A stretch of DNA of 64,000 nucleotides from a beta proteobacterium AAP99 (lineage in GTDB: Bacteria; Pseudomonadota; Gammaproteobacteria; Burkholderiales; Burkholderiaceae_C), in the NCBI GenBank assembly GCA_001295775.1, contig LJIA01000015.1, forward strand, positions 28,308 through 92,307, given 5' to 3'. The notes below the pieces were generated by a model. That model was not told the DNA's origin, made no database searches, and worked only from the letters and a program-made list of their open reading frames with translations. This document shows, in pieces, positions 24,115 to 32,596 of the stretch; positions within the stretch are counted from its first letter, which is position 1, and each line of letters starts with the position of its first letter. Both the position numbers and the translations under genes were made by a program.

Positions 24115-24269
24115 TCGCGCGGCGCCTCCGTATCGTCTGAATCATTCCGTCTAAACCCCTCTCGGTCGATCAGCCGGGACTTTGGGGCCATGCGTTCTCC
24201 TTGATCGGACGCATGGCCTCTTTTCTGTCTTGCTGCACACTTGCAGCGTGCTTTTCCGGGAGCCTGCCC

Positions 24270-24794
24270 ATGCGACCTTCTGCTCTGCTGCGTACTGATG
24301 CCTGCGTGGCCCTGCTGCTTGCGCTGGTGCTGTGGGCGTCGGCGCCTTGGGCCGCCGCGCAGGGCGCGCCCGGTCGGGTGCCGCTGGCCACGCGCCTGGT
24401 CAAGCTGATGAGTGAGCAGGTGGCCGCGCTTGATGCCGCCGCCGAGCGCCGCGACGCCGCCGCGCTGGACGCGTTGCTGGCGCCGCAGTTCGAGGAACGC
24501 AGCAGCGCGCAGCCCGGCACGCCGCTGCCGCGCGATGCCTGGATGGCGCAGACTCAGGGCCGCGCCGCACGCGGGGTGACGCAGATGGCCGTGCGCGAGG
24601 CGGGCGAGCTGGCGATTGCCAGCTACCTGGCCACGACGGCCACTGGCGCAGGCACCGCCCAGTTCGTGGTGGATGTCTGGCGCCGGACGGACAGCGGCTG
24701 GCAACTGCTCAACCGCTATGTCAGCCAGGCGGGCAACGCAGCGCTCAACCCGGCGCCCGAGGCACCGGCCACAGGCGCCAACCGCAAGGGCTGA
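24270..24794 (+). CDS. Exported NTF2-like (DUF4440/SnoaL-type) protein
   Basis: The 174-residue product starts with a signal peptide (LLLALVLWASAPWAAAQ) and continues as a small cone-fold domain: EQVAALDAAAERRDAAALDALLAPQFEER, then WMAQTQGRA, AIASYLATTATG and VVDVWRRTDSGWQLLNRY, the usual NTF2-like pattern. No catalytic residues can be assigned. The start at 24270 is preferred over 24201, which would give a longer odd N-terminus. It runs towards msrQ, with which it converges (12 bases apart). Substrate unknown. Confidence 0.75.
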   Translation: MRPSALLRTDACVALLLALVLWASAPWAAAQGAPGRVPLATRLVKLMSEQVAALDAAAERRDAAALDALLAPQFEERSSAQPGTPLPRDAWMAQTQGRAARGVTQMAVREAGELAIASYLATTATGAGTAQFVVDVWRRTDSGWQLLNRYVSQAGNAALNPAPEAPATGANRKG

Positions 24795-24806
24795 GGCCGC
24801 AGCGCT

Positions 24807-25559
24807 TCAGCGCGCCGCCGCGGGCAGCAGGCGCTGCTTCAGACGCCAGCCGAGCAGCACGGCAAACACCAGCGCAAACATCAGCGGCTCGAACAGATCG
24901 TTCTTGCCGGCCTTGTGCCACCAGAAGTGCAGCACGCCCAGCACGGCGATGACGTACACCGCGCGGTGCAGCAGCTGCCAGCGCTTGCCGCCCATGAAGC
25001 GGATGGCGGCGTTGAAGGACGTGGCGGCCAGCGGAATCAGCAGCACGAAAGCGGCAAAGCCCACCGTGATGAAGGGGCGCTTGATCACATCCTTGATGAT
25101 CTCGGCCAGGTCGAACCACTTGTCCCACCAGATGTAGGTGGTGAAGTGCAGGGCGACGTAGAAGAAGGTGAACAGGCCCAGCATGCGGCGCAGCTTGAGC
25201 AGCCAGGGCAGATTGAACAGCTTGCGCGCCGGCGTGATGGCCAGCGTGACGGCGAGGAAGAACAGCGTCCACCACCCGGTGGCGCGCGTGAGGTGCTCGA
25301 TCGGGTTGGCGCCGAGCGCCTCCACATTGAAGACCGACTGCCAGGCCAGACGCGCGAACGGAATCAGCGCGATGAAGAACACCGCCACCTTCACTGCGGT
25401 GATGGCCTTCGCAGGTAGGGCGCGCAAGGAGGCGATACCCGCACTGGAAGGCGCAGGCCCAGCATTCATGCGGCTTTCCGAGGCATTTTGGCTGGGAAGC
25501 CGCGCCGGATCAGCGGAAAGGGTTTTGGCGGGCGCGCCCGGCGTGGCATCGGCAGTCAT
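24807..25559 (-). CDS. msrQ: Heme-binding membrane subunit of methionine sulfoxide reductase, MsrQ
   Basis: MsrQ (YedZ) is a heme b membrane protein that passes quinol electrons to periplasmic MsrP. The 250-residue frame has about six membrane helices from residue 52 on (KVAVFFIALIPFARL, GWWTLFFLAVTLAITP, LFTFFYVALHFTTYIWW, AAFVLLIPLAATSF, AVYVIAVLGVLHFWWH), with heme-ligand histidines in FYVALHF and LLHRAVY/VLHFWWH. The first 45 residues are Pro/Ala/Ser-rich and not typical: their DNA (25467-25520) is a copy of a REP-like repeat. The ATG at 25559 is 9 bases past the msrP stop; an ATG at 25469 lies inside the repeat. Confidence 0.92.
   Translation of the reverse strand: MTADATPGAPAKTLSADPARLPSQNASESRMNAGPAPSSAGIASLRALPAKAITAVKVAVFFIALIPFARLAWQSVFNVEALGANPIEHLTRATGWWTLFFLAVTLAITPARKLFNLPWLLKLRRMLGLFTFFYVALHFTTYIWWDKWFDLAEIIKDVIKRPFITVGFAAFVLLIPLAATSFNAAIRFMGGKRWQLLHRAVYVIAVLGVLHFWWHKAGKNDLFEPLMFALVFAVLLGWRLKQRLLPAAAR
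25467..25520 (-). repeat. REP-like palindromic repeat, copy A, inside msrQ
   Basis: Read on the minus strand it runs CTTTCCGCTGATCCGGCGCGG...AAAGCCGCATG, matching the copies at 26651, 33533 and 63833: flank CTTTCCGCTTGTCTGG, then the imperfect palindrome TGCGGNTTTCC...GGAAANCCGCA. It lies wholly within the 5' coding part of msrQ and keeps the frame open. Confidence 0.75.
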
Positions 25560-25568
25560 GGTGGCGGC

Positions 25569-26531
25569 TCAGAAGTTCTTGCGCAGGTCCATGCCGGCGT
25601 ACAGCTGCGCGACCTGATCGCCGTAGCCGTTGAACATCAGCGTCTTGCGTTTGCGCTGCAGGAAGATGCTGCCGCCGTCCTCGCCAATGCGCCGCTCGGT
25701 GGCCTGGCTCCAGCGCGGGTGGTCCACGTCCGGGTTCACGTTGCTGTAGAAGCCGTATTCCTGCGGTGCGGATTTCATCCAGCTGGTGCGCGGCATCTGC
25801 TCGGTGAGGCGGATTCGCACGATGCTCTTGCCGCTCTTGAAGCCGTACTTCCAGGGCACGACGACGCGCACCGGCGCGCCCATCTGGTTCAGGAGCGTTT
25901 CGCCATAGGCACCGAGCGTGAGCAGGGTGAGCGGATGCATGGCTTCGTCCATGCGCAGGCCTTCGTTGTAGGGCCAGTCGATCACGCTCTGCCGCAGGCC
26001 AGGCATCGTGTCCTTCTGCGCATCGGTGATGAACTCGACGAACTTGGCATTGCCCGTGGGCTCCACGCGCTTCAGAAGCGTGGACAGCGAAAAGCCCGCC
26101 CAGGGAATGACCATGCTCCAGCCTTCCACGCAGCGCAGGCGATAGATGCGCTCCTCGATCGGCGCGAGCTTGAGGATGTCTTCGATGCCCAGCGTGACCG
26201 GCTTCTTCACCGCGCCTTCGATCAGCACCGTCCAGGGCCGCGTGCGCATCTTGCCGGCGTACTGGGCAGGGTCCGCCTTGTCGGTGCCGAACTCGTAGAA
26301 GTTGTTGTAGGTCGTGGCGTCCTTGTAGCTGGTGAGCTTTTCCATGGTGGTGTAGCTCGACTTCACCGTGGCCAGCTTGGGTTGGCCGGCCGTCTGGGCG
26401 CTGGCCAGACCGGGCAACGCGATCGAACCGGTCAGCGCCGCAGCCTGCGCAAAGAAGGCGCGGCGCGACTGCCACACCCGCTGCGGCGTGATCTCGGAAG
26501 GGGAAATGTCATCAGGACGGCGGATCAGCAT
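25569..26531 (-). CDS. msrP: Periplasmic methionine sulfoxide reductase catalytic subunit MsrP
   Basis: MsrP (YedY) is a molybdopterin enzyme that repairs oxidised methionines of periplasmic proteins, with MsrQ as electron donor. The 320-residue precursor has a twin-arginine signal ([15 protein letters not shown]) and the conserved molybdenum-ligand cysteine at about residue 134 ([14 protein letters not shown]), followed by [19 protein letters not shown] chose the ATG at 26531, with GGAG about eight bases upstream, as it gives a normal Tat leader; the longer frame upstream runs through repeat DNA. It is cotranscribed with msrQ. Confidence 0.95.
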   Translation of the reverse strand: MLIRRPDDISPSEITPQRVWQSRRAFFAQAAALTGSIALPGLASAQTAGQPKLATVKSSYTTMEKLTSYKDATTYNNFYEFGTDKADPAQYAGKMRTRPWTVLIEGAVKKPVTLGIEDILKLAPIEERIYRLRCVEGWSMVIPWAGFSLSTLLKRVEPTGNAKFVEFITDAQKDTMPGLRQSVIDWPYNEGLRMDEAMHPLTLLTLGAYGETLLNQMGAPVRVVVPWKYGFKSGKSIVRIRLTEQMPRTSWMKSAPQEYGFYSNVNPDVDHPRWSQATERRIGEDGGSIFLQRKRKTLMFNGYGDQVAQLYAGMDLRKNF

Positions 26532-26650
26532 GGTGGGGCTCCGGGAGGAAAGGCGCTCTTCTGATTGTGGAGGCTGCAGTTTGGTCTGCGCCGAGTTGGA
26601 AAACTTACAGCGCGGCAGGTTCCGCGGTGGGGCCAATCGGCCGCCGGCAC

Positions 26651-26705
26651 GGCTCTTCGCTTGTCTGGTGCGGCTTTCCAGCCATTTTGGTCTGAAAAGG
26701 CGCAT
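26651..26705 (+). repeat. REP-like repeat, copy B1
   Basis: CTCTTCGCTTGTCTGG followed by TGCGGCTTTCCAGCC-ATTTTG-GTCTGAAAAGGCGCA (stem with three mismatches). It lies in the 308-base gap between msrP and the ycaQ-like gene and has an inverted, more diverged partner 44 bases on (copy B2). The gap has no other gene. Confidence 0.75.
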
Positions 26706-26748
26706 GAATACTGGCTCTGGCCGCTCGGCATCAGGCCGCAGGTCCATT

Positions 26749-26806
26749 TCATGCACCTCTTTGAGGCAAAGTGACTGGAGAACCTTGCCTGATGCGCGGA
26801 AAGGCG
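26749..26806 (-). repeat. REP-like repeat, copy B2 (inverted, degenerate)
   Basis: On the minus strand this reads GCCTTTCCGCGCATC...TTTGCCTCAAAGAGG..., an eroded copy of the same element in opposite orientation to B1. The plus-strand core AGGCAAAGTGACTGGAGAA matches AGGCCAAAGTGGCTGAAA of copy C. Head-to-head pairs of this kind are typical of REP/BIME arrangements. Confidence 0.6.
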
Positions 26807-26839
26807 GCCTGAACCCTGCGCTGCGCTAGCCTCGCCGCC

Positions 26840-28072
26840 ATGCCTGATCTGCACCTCTCGATCGACCACGCCCGCACCCTGCACCTGGCCGCTCAGGGTC
26901 TGGCCACACCGCCGGCCAAGCCCGCCACGCGCGCGGACCTCGCGCGCTGCATCCGGCGCATGCAGCTGCTGCAGATCGACACGATTCATGTCGTGAACCG
27001 CAGCCCCTATCTGGTGCTGTTCGCCCGGCTGGGCGCCTACCCGACCGAGTGGCTGGAGCAGCTGCTTGCGCGCGGCACGATCTTCGAAACCTGGGCGCAC
27101 GAGGCCTGCTTCGCGCCCATCGAGCACTGGCCGCTGCACCGCGGCTACAACGCCGAGCGCCGCCACTGGGGCATGAACGGCGCGCAGCGCGTCTACCGCA
27201 GCCACCGCACCCACATGCATACGCTGCTGGAGCACATCCGGATGCAGGGCGCCGTGAAGTCGAGTGACTTCGAGCGCACGGATGGCCAGAGTGGCGGCTG
27301 GTGGGGCTGGAAGAGCGAGAAGCGCTGGCTGGAAGCCTGGTTTGCACTCGGCGAACTGATGGTGGCGCGGCGCGAGAATTTCCAGCGCGTCTACGACCTC
27401 ACCGAGCGCGTGCATCCACGGGCCGCGAGCCTGCCGAAGCTCACCGTGGCAGAGGCCCAGGCGCAGATGACCGAGCGCGCCATCCGTGCACTGGGCATCA
27501 CCCAGGCCCGCTGGGTGAACGACTACTTCCGCACCAAGCCGAAGCTCAAGGACCGGGACCTTGCGCCGCTGCTCGATGCCGGCGTGATCGAGCGCGTGCA
27601 GATCGAGGACTGGCGCGAGCCCGCCTACATCCAGCGCGAACACCTGCCGCTCGCCCGCAAGGTGCTGCGCGGCACGGTCACCGCCCAGCACACCACCCTG
27701 CTCTCGCCCTTCGACCCCGTGGTCTGGGACCGCGAGCGCGCAAGCCACCTGTTCGGCTTCGACTACCGCATCGAGTGCTACACGCCCGAGGCCAGGCGCA
27801 AGTACGGCTACTTCGTGCTGCCCGTCCTGCACGGCAACGCGCTGGCGGGCCGGCTGGATGCCAAGGCGCACCGCGCGGACGGAGTCTTCGAAGTGAAGGC
27901 CCTCCACTGGGAGCCGAATGCCGTGGTGGATGAGGCCGTACGCACGGCCGTGGCGCGCGCCTTGATCGACAACGCGGCCTGGCACGGCTGCAGCGTCGTG
28001 CGCCTGGGCAGCACCGTGCCGCTCAAGATTCGGCGCGCGATGAGTGCGGCCCTAAAGGCCGCGGTCGCGTAG
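26840..28072 (+). CDS. Winged-helix DNA glycosylase of the YcaQ/AlkZ (HTH_42) family
   Basis: The 410-residue protein matches the HTH_42 superfamily of DNA glycosylases, which unhook interstrand cross-links or bulky alkyl adducts. The catalytic Q-x-D motif is visible in LLQIDTIHVVNRSPY near residues 50-55, and the later LLSPFDPVVWDRERA and IECYTPEARRKYGYFVLP are also family signatures. Three winged-helix-like regions are expected. It is transcribed from the REP-containing gap and converges with the glycan cluster (13 bases between stops). YcaQ-like versus AlkZ-like substrate choice cannot be read off directly. Confidence 0.88.
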   Translation: MPDLHLSIDHARTLHLAAQGLATPPAKPATRADLARCIRRMQLLQIDTIHVVNRSPYLVLFARLGAYPTEWLEQLLARGTIFETWAHEACFAPIEHWPLHRGYNAERRHWGMNGAQRVYRSHRTHMHTLLEHIRMQGAVKSSDFERTDGQSGGWWGWKSEKRWLEAWFALGELMVARRENFQRVYDLTERVHPRAASLPKLTVAEAQAQMTERAIRALGITQARWVNDYFRTKPKLKDRDLAPLLDAGVIERVQIEDWREPAYIQREHLPLARKVLRGTVTAQHTTLLSPFDPVVWDRERASHLFGFDYRIECYTPEARRKYGYFVLPVLHGNALAGRLDAKAHRADGVFEVKALHWEPNAVVDEAVRTAVARALIDNAAWHGCSVVRLGSTVPLKIRRAMSAALKAAVA

Positions 28073-28085
28073 GCGGCGCTCTGGC

Positions 28086-29075
28086 TCAGGCGCGGCCCTT
28101 GAGTCGTGCCCGCAGTCGGTTCACGCCGGCGTTGAAGCCGGGGTAGTTCAGCTTGAAGAACTTGCGCAGGCGCCAGGCCAGCGGCAGTTCGCTGTGCTCG
28201 CGCAGCAGCGCACGGCGCGCGGCAGCGTCGGGCGCCTGACTCAGCGCCCAGAGGTAGCGGGCGCGGGCCAGCGGCGTGCGCAGCTGGGCCTGCATGGCCT
28301 CGTACAGCCCGGCCACCTGCAGCCCGGCTACCTGCGCATCCCGCAGCAGCTGCTCCATCTCGGCCACCAGGCGACCATTCTGGGTGCGCATCCAGCCCGT
28401 AAGGTCTTCGGCCGTGAGCATGGCCTGCCGGGTGGACACCCCACCCTGGCGGTAGTGCACCAGCGGCTCGGGGATCGTCATGGCGCCGCCGCTGACGATG
28501 GCGCGGAAGGTGGTGATCTGGTCTTCGTAGGCGATGCGCGGATCAAAGCGGCCGAAGCGTTCCATGATGCGCCGCGTGAAGGCCTGCGCCGCGCCGATCA
28601 CGTGGGGCCGGCGCGCCAGCCACGCGGCGGCGTCCGGCCACTGCGCCAGGTCATCCACGGCCACGGTCTGCGTGGGCGTCCCGTCCTGACGCATGCCCTG
28701 CAGGTGGCTGGCGATCAGGTCCACGCGCTCGCCGCCGGCGCGCCATGCAACCAGCAGCTTGGCCACACGGTCTGGGGTGGACAGGTCATCGCCCGCGGCC
28801 GTGATCAGCAGCGGCGCGCGCGTCATCTCGATCAATGCGTTGTAGTGGCCGGCAATGCCCAGATTCTGCTGCCCGCGCCGCACGCGCACCTGGTGCGGGC
28901 CGCGGTAGCTCGCCGCGACCGACTCGAGGATCTCACCCGTGGCGTCCGGCGAGGCGTCATCGGACAGGATGATCTCGATCGGCTCGCAGGCCTGCGCCAG
29001 CACGCTGTGCGCCGCCTGCGCAACGAAGTCGGCCTGACGATAGGCGAGCAGCAGGACGGCAGCGGTGGCTTGCAT
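28086..29075 (-). CDS. Family 2 glycosyltransferase (A)
   Basis: This 329-residue protein is a GT-A-fold glycosyltransferase with N-terminal VLLLAYRQADFVAQAAHSV, the nucleotide-sugar DxD region LSDDASPD near residue 40, a second acidic motif TAAGDDL near 95, and YEDQITTFRA. It is a close paralogue of the protein at 31577-32587: both share CEPIEIILSDD, VAASYRGPH and NLGI-GH. No membrane helix is evident. It is the last gene of the six-gene glycan cluster, 8 bases after the aminotransferase gene. Sugar and acceptor are unknown. Confidence 0.88.
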   Translation of the reverse strand: MQATAAVLLLAYRQADFVAQAAHSVLAQACEPIEIILSDDASPDATGEILESVAASYRGPHQVRVRRGQQNLGIAGHYNALIEMTRAPLLITAAGDDLSTPDRVAKLLVAWRAGGERVDLIASHLQGMRQDGTPTQTVAVDDLAQWPDAAAWLARRPHVIGAAQAFTRRIMERFGRFDPRIAYEDQITTFRAIVSGGAMTIPEPLVHYRQGGVSTRQAMLTAEDLTGWMRTQNGRLVAEMEQLLRDAQVAGLQVAGLYEAMQAQLRTPLARARYLWALSQAPDAAARRALLREHSELPLAWRLRKFFKLNYPGFNAGVNRLRARLKGRA

Positions 29076-29083
29076 CCGCGCAT

Positions 29084-30190
29084 TCAGCCCAGCGCGCGCA
29101 GCACGTCGCGCAGCGCCTGCACGACGGCCAGGGTCTGCGCATCGGTCTGGGTGGGGCCGATCGGCAGGCTGAAGACCTCGGCATGGATGCGTTCGGCCAG
29201 CGGCAGGCTGCCGGCCGGGATGTTCAAGGCCGCGTAAGCCTGCTGCTGGTGTGGCGCGATCGGGTAGTGCACGACGATGCCCACGCCCGCAGACTTCAGG
29301 CCCTCGATGATCGCGTCGCGCTTGGGGTGGCGCACCACGAAGAGGTGCCAGACCGGCTCCACGTCGGCGCGCACCTGCGGGAGGGTGAGCGGCAGATCGG
29401 CTAGTTCACGCTGGTAGATGGCCGCAATCTCGCGGCGCCGCGCGTTGTCCGCATCCAGCAGGGGCAGCTTGGCGCGCAGGAAGGCGGCCTGCAGCTCATC
29501 CAGGCGCGAGTTATATCCAATCACCTCGTTCTGATACTTCACGCGCGAGCCGTAGTTGCGCAGCACGCGGATGCGCTCGGCCAGTTGCGGATCGTTCGTG
29601 GTCACGGCACCGCCATCGCCCAGCGCACCCAGGTTCTTGCCGGGGTAGAAGCTCCAGGCCACGGCATCGCCATGCGCGCCCAGGCGCGCACCAGCAATGC
29701 GAGCGCCGTGCGCCTGCGCGCCGTCCTCCACCACCTTCAGCCCATGCTGCCGGGCAATGGCGAGGATGTCGTTGATCGCGGCCGGCTGGCCGTAAAGATG
29801 CACGGGCATCACGGCACGCGTGCGCGGCGTGATGGCTGCGGCAATCTTCGCCGGGTCCATGTTGCAGGTGCCTTCCACCGGCTCCACGGGCACGGGCGTC
29901 GCACCCACATGCGAGACCGCCAGCCAGGTGGCGATGTAGGTATTTGAGGGTACGAGTACCTCGTCGCCGGGGCCGATGTCCAAGGCCTTGAGGGCAAGGA
30001 TCAGCGCATCAAGCCCGTTGGCCACGCCGATGCAGTGCTGCGCTGCGCAGTACGCGGCGTACTCGCGCTCGAACTGCTCGACCTCCTGGCCGAGGATCAG
30101 CCAGCCGGACTGCAGCACGCGCTCCAGCGCGGCATGCATGGCCTCGCTCTGGCGCAGGTTGATGGCTTTGAGATCGAGAAAGGGAATCAT
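29084..30190 (-). CDS. DegT/DnrJ/EryC1/StrS sugar aminotransferase (FdtB/QdtB-like)
   Basis: The 368-residue PLP enzyme belongs to the sugar-nucleotide aminotransferases. Visible motifs: [29 protein letters not shown] (start of it), [11 protein letters not shown] with the PLP-binding Asp, and the Schiff-base lysine in [15 protein letters not shown]. With the neighbouring FdtA-like isomerase and a hexapeptide acetyltransferase, the likely reaction is 3-amination of dTDP-3-keto-6-deoxyhexose to give dTDP-Fuc3N or dTDP-Qui3N. Start ATG at 30190. Which epimer is made cannot be told from the sequence. Confidence 0.92.
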   Translation of the reverse strand: MIPFLDLKAINLRQSEAMHAALERVLQSGWLILGQEVEQFEREYAAYCAAQHCIGVANGLDALILALKALDIGPGDEVLVPSNTYIATWLAVSHVGATPVPVEPVEGTCNMDPAKIAAAITPRTRAVMPVHLYGQPAAINDILAIARQHGLKVVEDGAQAHGARIAGARLGAHGDAVAWSFYPGKNLGALGDGGAVTTNDPQLAERIRVLRNYGSRVKYQNEVIGYNSRLDELQAAFLRAKLPLLDADNARRREIAAIYQRELADLPLTLPQVRADVEPVWHLFVVRHPKRDAIIEGLKSAGVGIVVHYPIAPHQQQAYAALNIPAGSLPLAERIHAEVFSLPIGPTQTDAQTLAVVQALRDVLRALG

Positions 30191-30217
30191 GGTGATCGGG
30201 ACACTCGCGGAGATTGC

Positions 30218-30709
30218 TCAGGCGGCGGCAGGTGGAACGGCCGGGGCCGGGCCGCGCGAGCGCGCCGGATTGCCGACCCACAGTTCACCGGGCGGAACAT
30301 CGCGCGTGACCACGCTGCCTGCACCGATCATGGCACCGGCACCGATGCGCACACCGCCCAGGATGGTGGCGTTGGCGCCGATCGAGGCCCAGCGTTCGAT
30401 GACGGTGACCAGCGGCTGCTCGAGGTACTGCTTGGAGCGGGGATAGGGGTTGTTGACGAAGCTGACGTTCGGGCCAATGAACACGTCGTCCTCAACGCGT
30501 ACGCCGTCCCAGAGCTGCACACCGCTCTTGACGGTGACGCGATCACCCAGGATCACGTCGCCTTCGATGAGACACAGCGCATTGATGTTGCAGTCGCGCC
30601 CGATGCGCGCGCCGCGCAGCACCACGCAGAACTGCCAGACGGTGCTGCCTTCGCCGATCTGCTCGGTCTGCACATCGGCGAGGGGATGAATGCCGGGCCG
30701 GGTGCTCAT
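30218..30709 (-). CDS. Left-handed beta-helix (hexapeptide) N-acetyltransferase, FdtC/QdtC-like
   Basis: The 163-residue protein is built of hexapeptide repeats ([66 protein letters not shown]) and ends in the usual [18 protein letters not shown]. It most likely transfers acetyl from acetyl-CoA to the 3-amino sugar made by the adjacent aminotransferase. It overlaps the upstream isomerase gene by 4 bases. The Pro/Ala tail is probably disordered. Confidence 0.88.
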   Translation of the reverse strand: MSTRPGIHPLADVQTEQIGEGSTVWQFCVVLRGARIGRDCNINALCLIEGDVILGDRVTVKSGVQLWDGVRVEDDVFIGPNVSFVNNPYPRSKQYLEQPLVTVIERWASIGANATILGGVRIGAGAMIGAGSVVTRDVPPGELWVGNPARSRGPAPAVPPAAA

Positions 30710-31467
30710 GCAGCGCGCGCCTTGGCGGCCAGGGCCTTGAACTGCGCGTAGTCGCGGATGTAGTCGGCCGCGTCGTAGTAGTCAGAGGCGAAGACGAGCA
30801 GCAACGCGTCAGCCGAATACTTGTACTGGATGCCCCAGGTCATGGGGGGCAGATACAGGCCGATCTCCGGCCCGTCGAGCAGCACTTCCACGCGCTGCTC
30901 GCCGTCGTCGCAGACCACCGCACAGCTGCCACGCACGCAGATCAGGAACTGGTGGCACTGGTGGTGGGCGTGCTCGCCGCGCACCTCGCGGCTGGGCACG
31001 CCGAAGACCATGAAGTAGCGCCGCGGCACGAACGGCACACTGCGTTCGAATTCACCCACCGTGAGATCGCCGCGCAGGTCGCGGATGATCGGAAAGCGGT
31101 GCAGGGTCACGCCCTTCACGCCGACCGCCTGAACTCCGGTCTTGCTCTGCGCAGCGCTCGCGGCTGCGGGCGCGGCCAGGTTGCCGGTGTCGACATAGCC
31201 CACGATGCTGGCCGGATTGCCTTCGACGATGGCGCCGGGGGGCACCGGGCGGGTGACCACAGCGCCTTCACGAATCTGAGCATGTGCGGCCACGCTCACG
31301 CCGGGCAGGACGCTGGCATTCGCCCCCACGCACACACCCGTGGCCAGCTGCGCGCCCTGCCCTACCCAGGCACCAAAGGCCACCCGCACATCGGCGGCGA
31401 TTTCGGCACCAGGCTCGATGCGCGCGGCCGGGTCGATCAGTTCGGGAGTGGGAGCGGCTTGCACCAT
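30706..31467 (-). CDS. Fusion of a hexapeptide-repeat domain and a dTDP-4-keto-6-deoxyhexose 3,4-ketoisomerase (FdtA/WxcM-like)
   Basis: Residues 1-95 form a left-handed beta-helix of hexapeptide repeats ([33 protein letters not shown]) ending in [15 protein letters not shown]. An Ala-rich linker leads to a cupin domain from about residue 115: [39 protein letters not shown] with the histidine pair, and [19 protein letters not shown], the FdtA/QdtA pattern. The isomerase moves the keto group from C4 to C3 for later amination. Bifunctional acetyltransferase-isomerase proteins are known (FdtD, WxcM), but here a separate acetyltransferase is also present, so the N-terminal domain may be structural. 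Confidence 0.87.
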   Translation of the reverse strand: MVQAAPTPELIDPAARIEPGAEIAADVRVAFGAWVGQGAQLATGVCVGANASVLPGVSVAAHAQIREGAVVTRPVPPGAIVEGNPASIVGYVDTGNLAAPAAASAAQSKTGVQAVGVKGVTLHRFPIIRDLRGDLTVGEFERSVPFVPRRYFMVFGVPSREVRGEHAHHQCHQFLICVRGSCAVVCDDGEQRVEVLLDGPEIGLYLPPMTWGIQYKYSADALLLVFASDYYDAADYIRDYAQFKALAAKARAA

Positions 31468-31510
31468 GATTCAGACAGACGGACAGGCGTGGGACAGCGC
31501 GGGATCAGGC

Positions 31511-31530
31511 CACGTGGGCAGCCCCACGTG
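31511..31530 (-). other. Perfect 8-bp hairpin between glycan genes
   Basis: CACGTGGG-CAGC-CCCACGTG lies in the 109-base gap between the glycosyltransferase gene ending at 31577 and the isomerase gene. There is no U-tract, so it may be an mRNA processing or stabilising stem, or an operator containing CACGTG. Confidence 0.35.
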
Positions 31531-31576
31531 TTGGATCAAGCCGAGAGCATAACGGCGACCCTGCGCCACGGCGCGC

Positions 31577-32587
31577 TCAGCGTTGCCGCCACCAATGCTG
31601 CAGTGCCCGCCGGTAACGCCATGCGGTGGACAGCTGCGGATAGTCGCGCGCCACCTGAAGGTGCGCCGCCAGACCCTGCGCGTCGTCGAGCGCTCGGGCC
31701 ATGAGAAAAGCGCCATAGTGCTGCGCGAGATGCCCGGCCACCTGATCGCTCACACCGGCCACTGCAGCGTCCGCCTTGAGCTGCGCATGCTCGGCCACCA
31801 TCCAGGCGCGGTGGCGCCGCGCGCGCTGCTCGCGCACCTCGGCCTCGCTGCGCTCGATGTGCGTGGAGCTGCCGCCGACTCGCCAGCGCACTGGCGCGCA
31901 GTCCAGCGTCATCGCGCCGCCACTGACGGTGGCACGGAAAGTGTTGATCTGGTCTTCGCAGAACACGCCGGGCTGGTAAAGCCCGAAGCGATCGAACAAG
32001 CGCCGCGTGAAGGCATGGCCGGCACCCACGATATAGGGCCGGCGCGCGGCCCACTGCGCGGCGCTGCGCCAGTCCTGCAGCGCATCCACGCGGCGAACGT
32101 CCAGCGGCTCGCCGGTCCAGCTCATCTCGCGCACGTGGGTGGCGATCAGGTCCGGGCGACAGTCGGCTGCGCGCCAGGCAGCCAGCAGGGTGGCGATGCG
32201 ATCGGGCTCTGAGAAGTCATCGCCTGCGGCCGGAACGATCAGCGCGCCCGAGCTGGCCTGGATGAGCATGTTGACGTGCCCGCCGATGCCCAGGTTGCGC
32301 GGCGTGCGCTGGGCACGGACGCGATGCGGCCCGCGATAGCTCGCAGCGACTTCCTGAAGGACGGCGAAGGTGTCGTCGCTGGAGCTGTCATCCGACAGGA
32401 TGATCTCGATCGGCTCGCAGTCCTGGTTCAGACAGCTTTGCGCGGCCTCGCGTGCGAACGCGGCCTGGTTGTAGGCAAACAGGATGATGGAGACGGAAGG
32501 CGCGAAGTCGGTCATCGGATCTTGGCGGGCGGTCAGTGGATGCGGCGGCTCTGCGCCCGGTCGTGCAGCCTCGGCGGGCTGCGTCAT
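31577..32587 (-). CDS. Family 2 glycosyltransferase (B), paralogue of A
   Basis: A GT-A glycosyltransferase of 336 residues from the ATG at 32587: VSIILFAYNQAAFAREA, LSDDSSSDD, PAAGDDFSEPDR and FCEDQINTFRA correspond position by position to the protein at 28086-29075, pointing to an old duplication. The start is uncertain: the ATG at 32515 (MTDFAPSVS) fits the family N-terminus better, but neither has a good ribosome site, and the 24 extra residues are Pro/Ala-rich. The gene is 9 bases from the upstream glycosyltransferase gene. Substrate unknown. Confidence 0.87.
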   Translation of the reverse strand: MTQPAEAARPGAEPPHPLTARQDPMTDFAPSVSIILFAYNQAAFAREAAQSCLNQDCEPIEIILSDDSSSDDTFAVLQEVAASYRGPHRVRAQRTPRNLGIGGHVNMLIQASSGALIVPAAGDDFSEPDRIATLLAAWRAADCRPDLIATHVREMSWTGEPLDVRRVDALQDWRSAAQWAARRPYIVGAGHAFTRRLFDRFGLYQPGVFCEDQINTFRATVSGGAMTLDCAPVRWRVGGSSTHIERSEAEVREQRARRHRAWMVAEHAQLKADAAVAGVSDQVAGHLAQHYGAFLMARALDDAQGLAAHLQVARDYPQLSTAWRYRRALQHWWRQR

Positions 32588-32596
32588 GCGCAAAGG

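Noticed and set aside
26532..26756. N-terminal extension of MsrP from an upstream start
   Set aside because: The extra 75 residues are encoded by repeat DNA and would displace the twin-arginine signal from the N-terminus.
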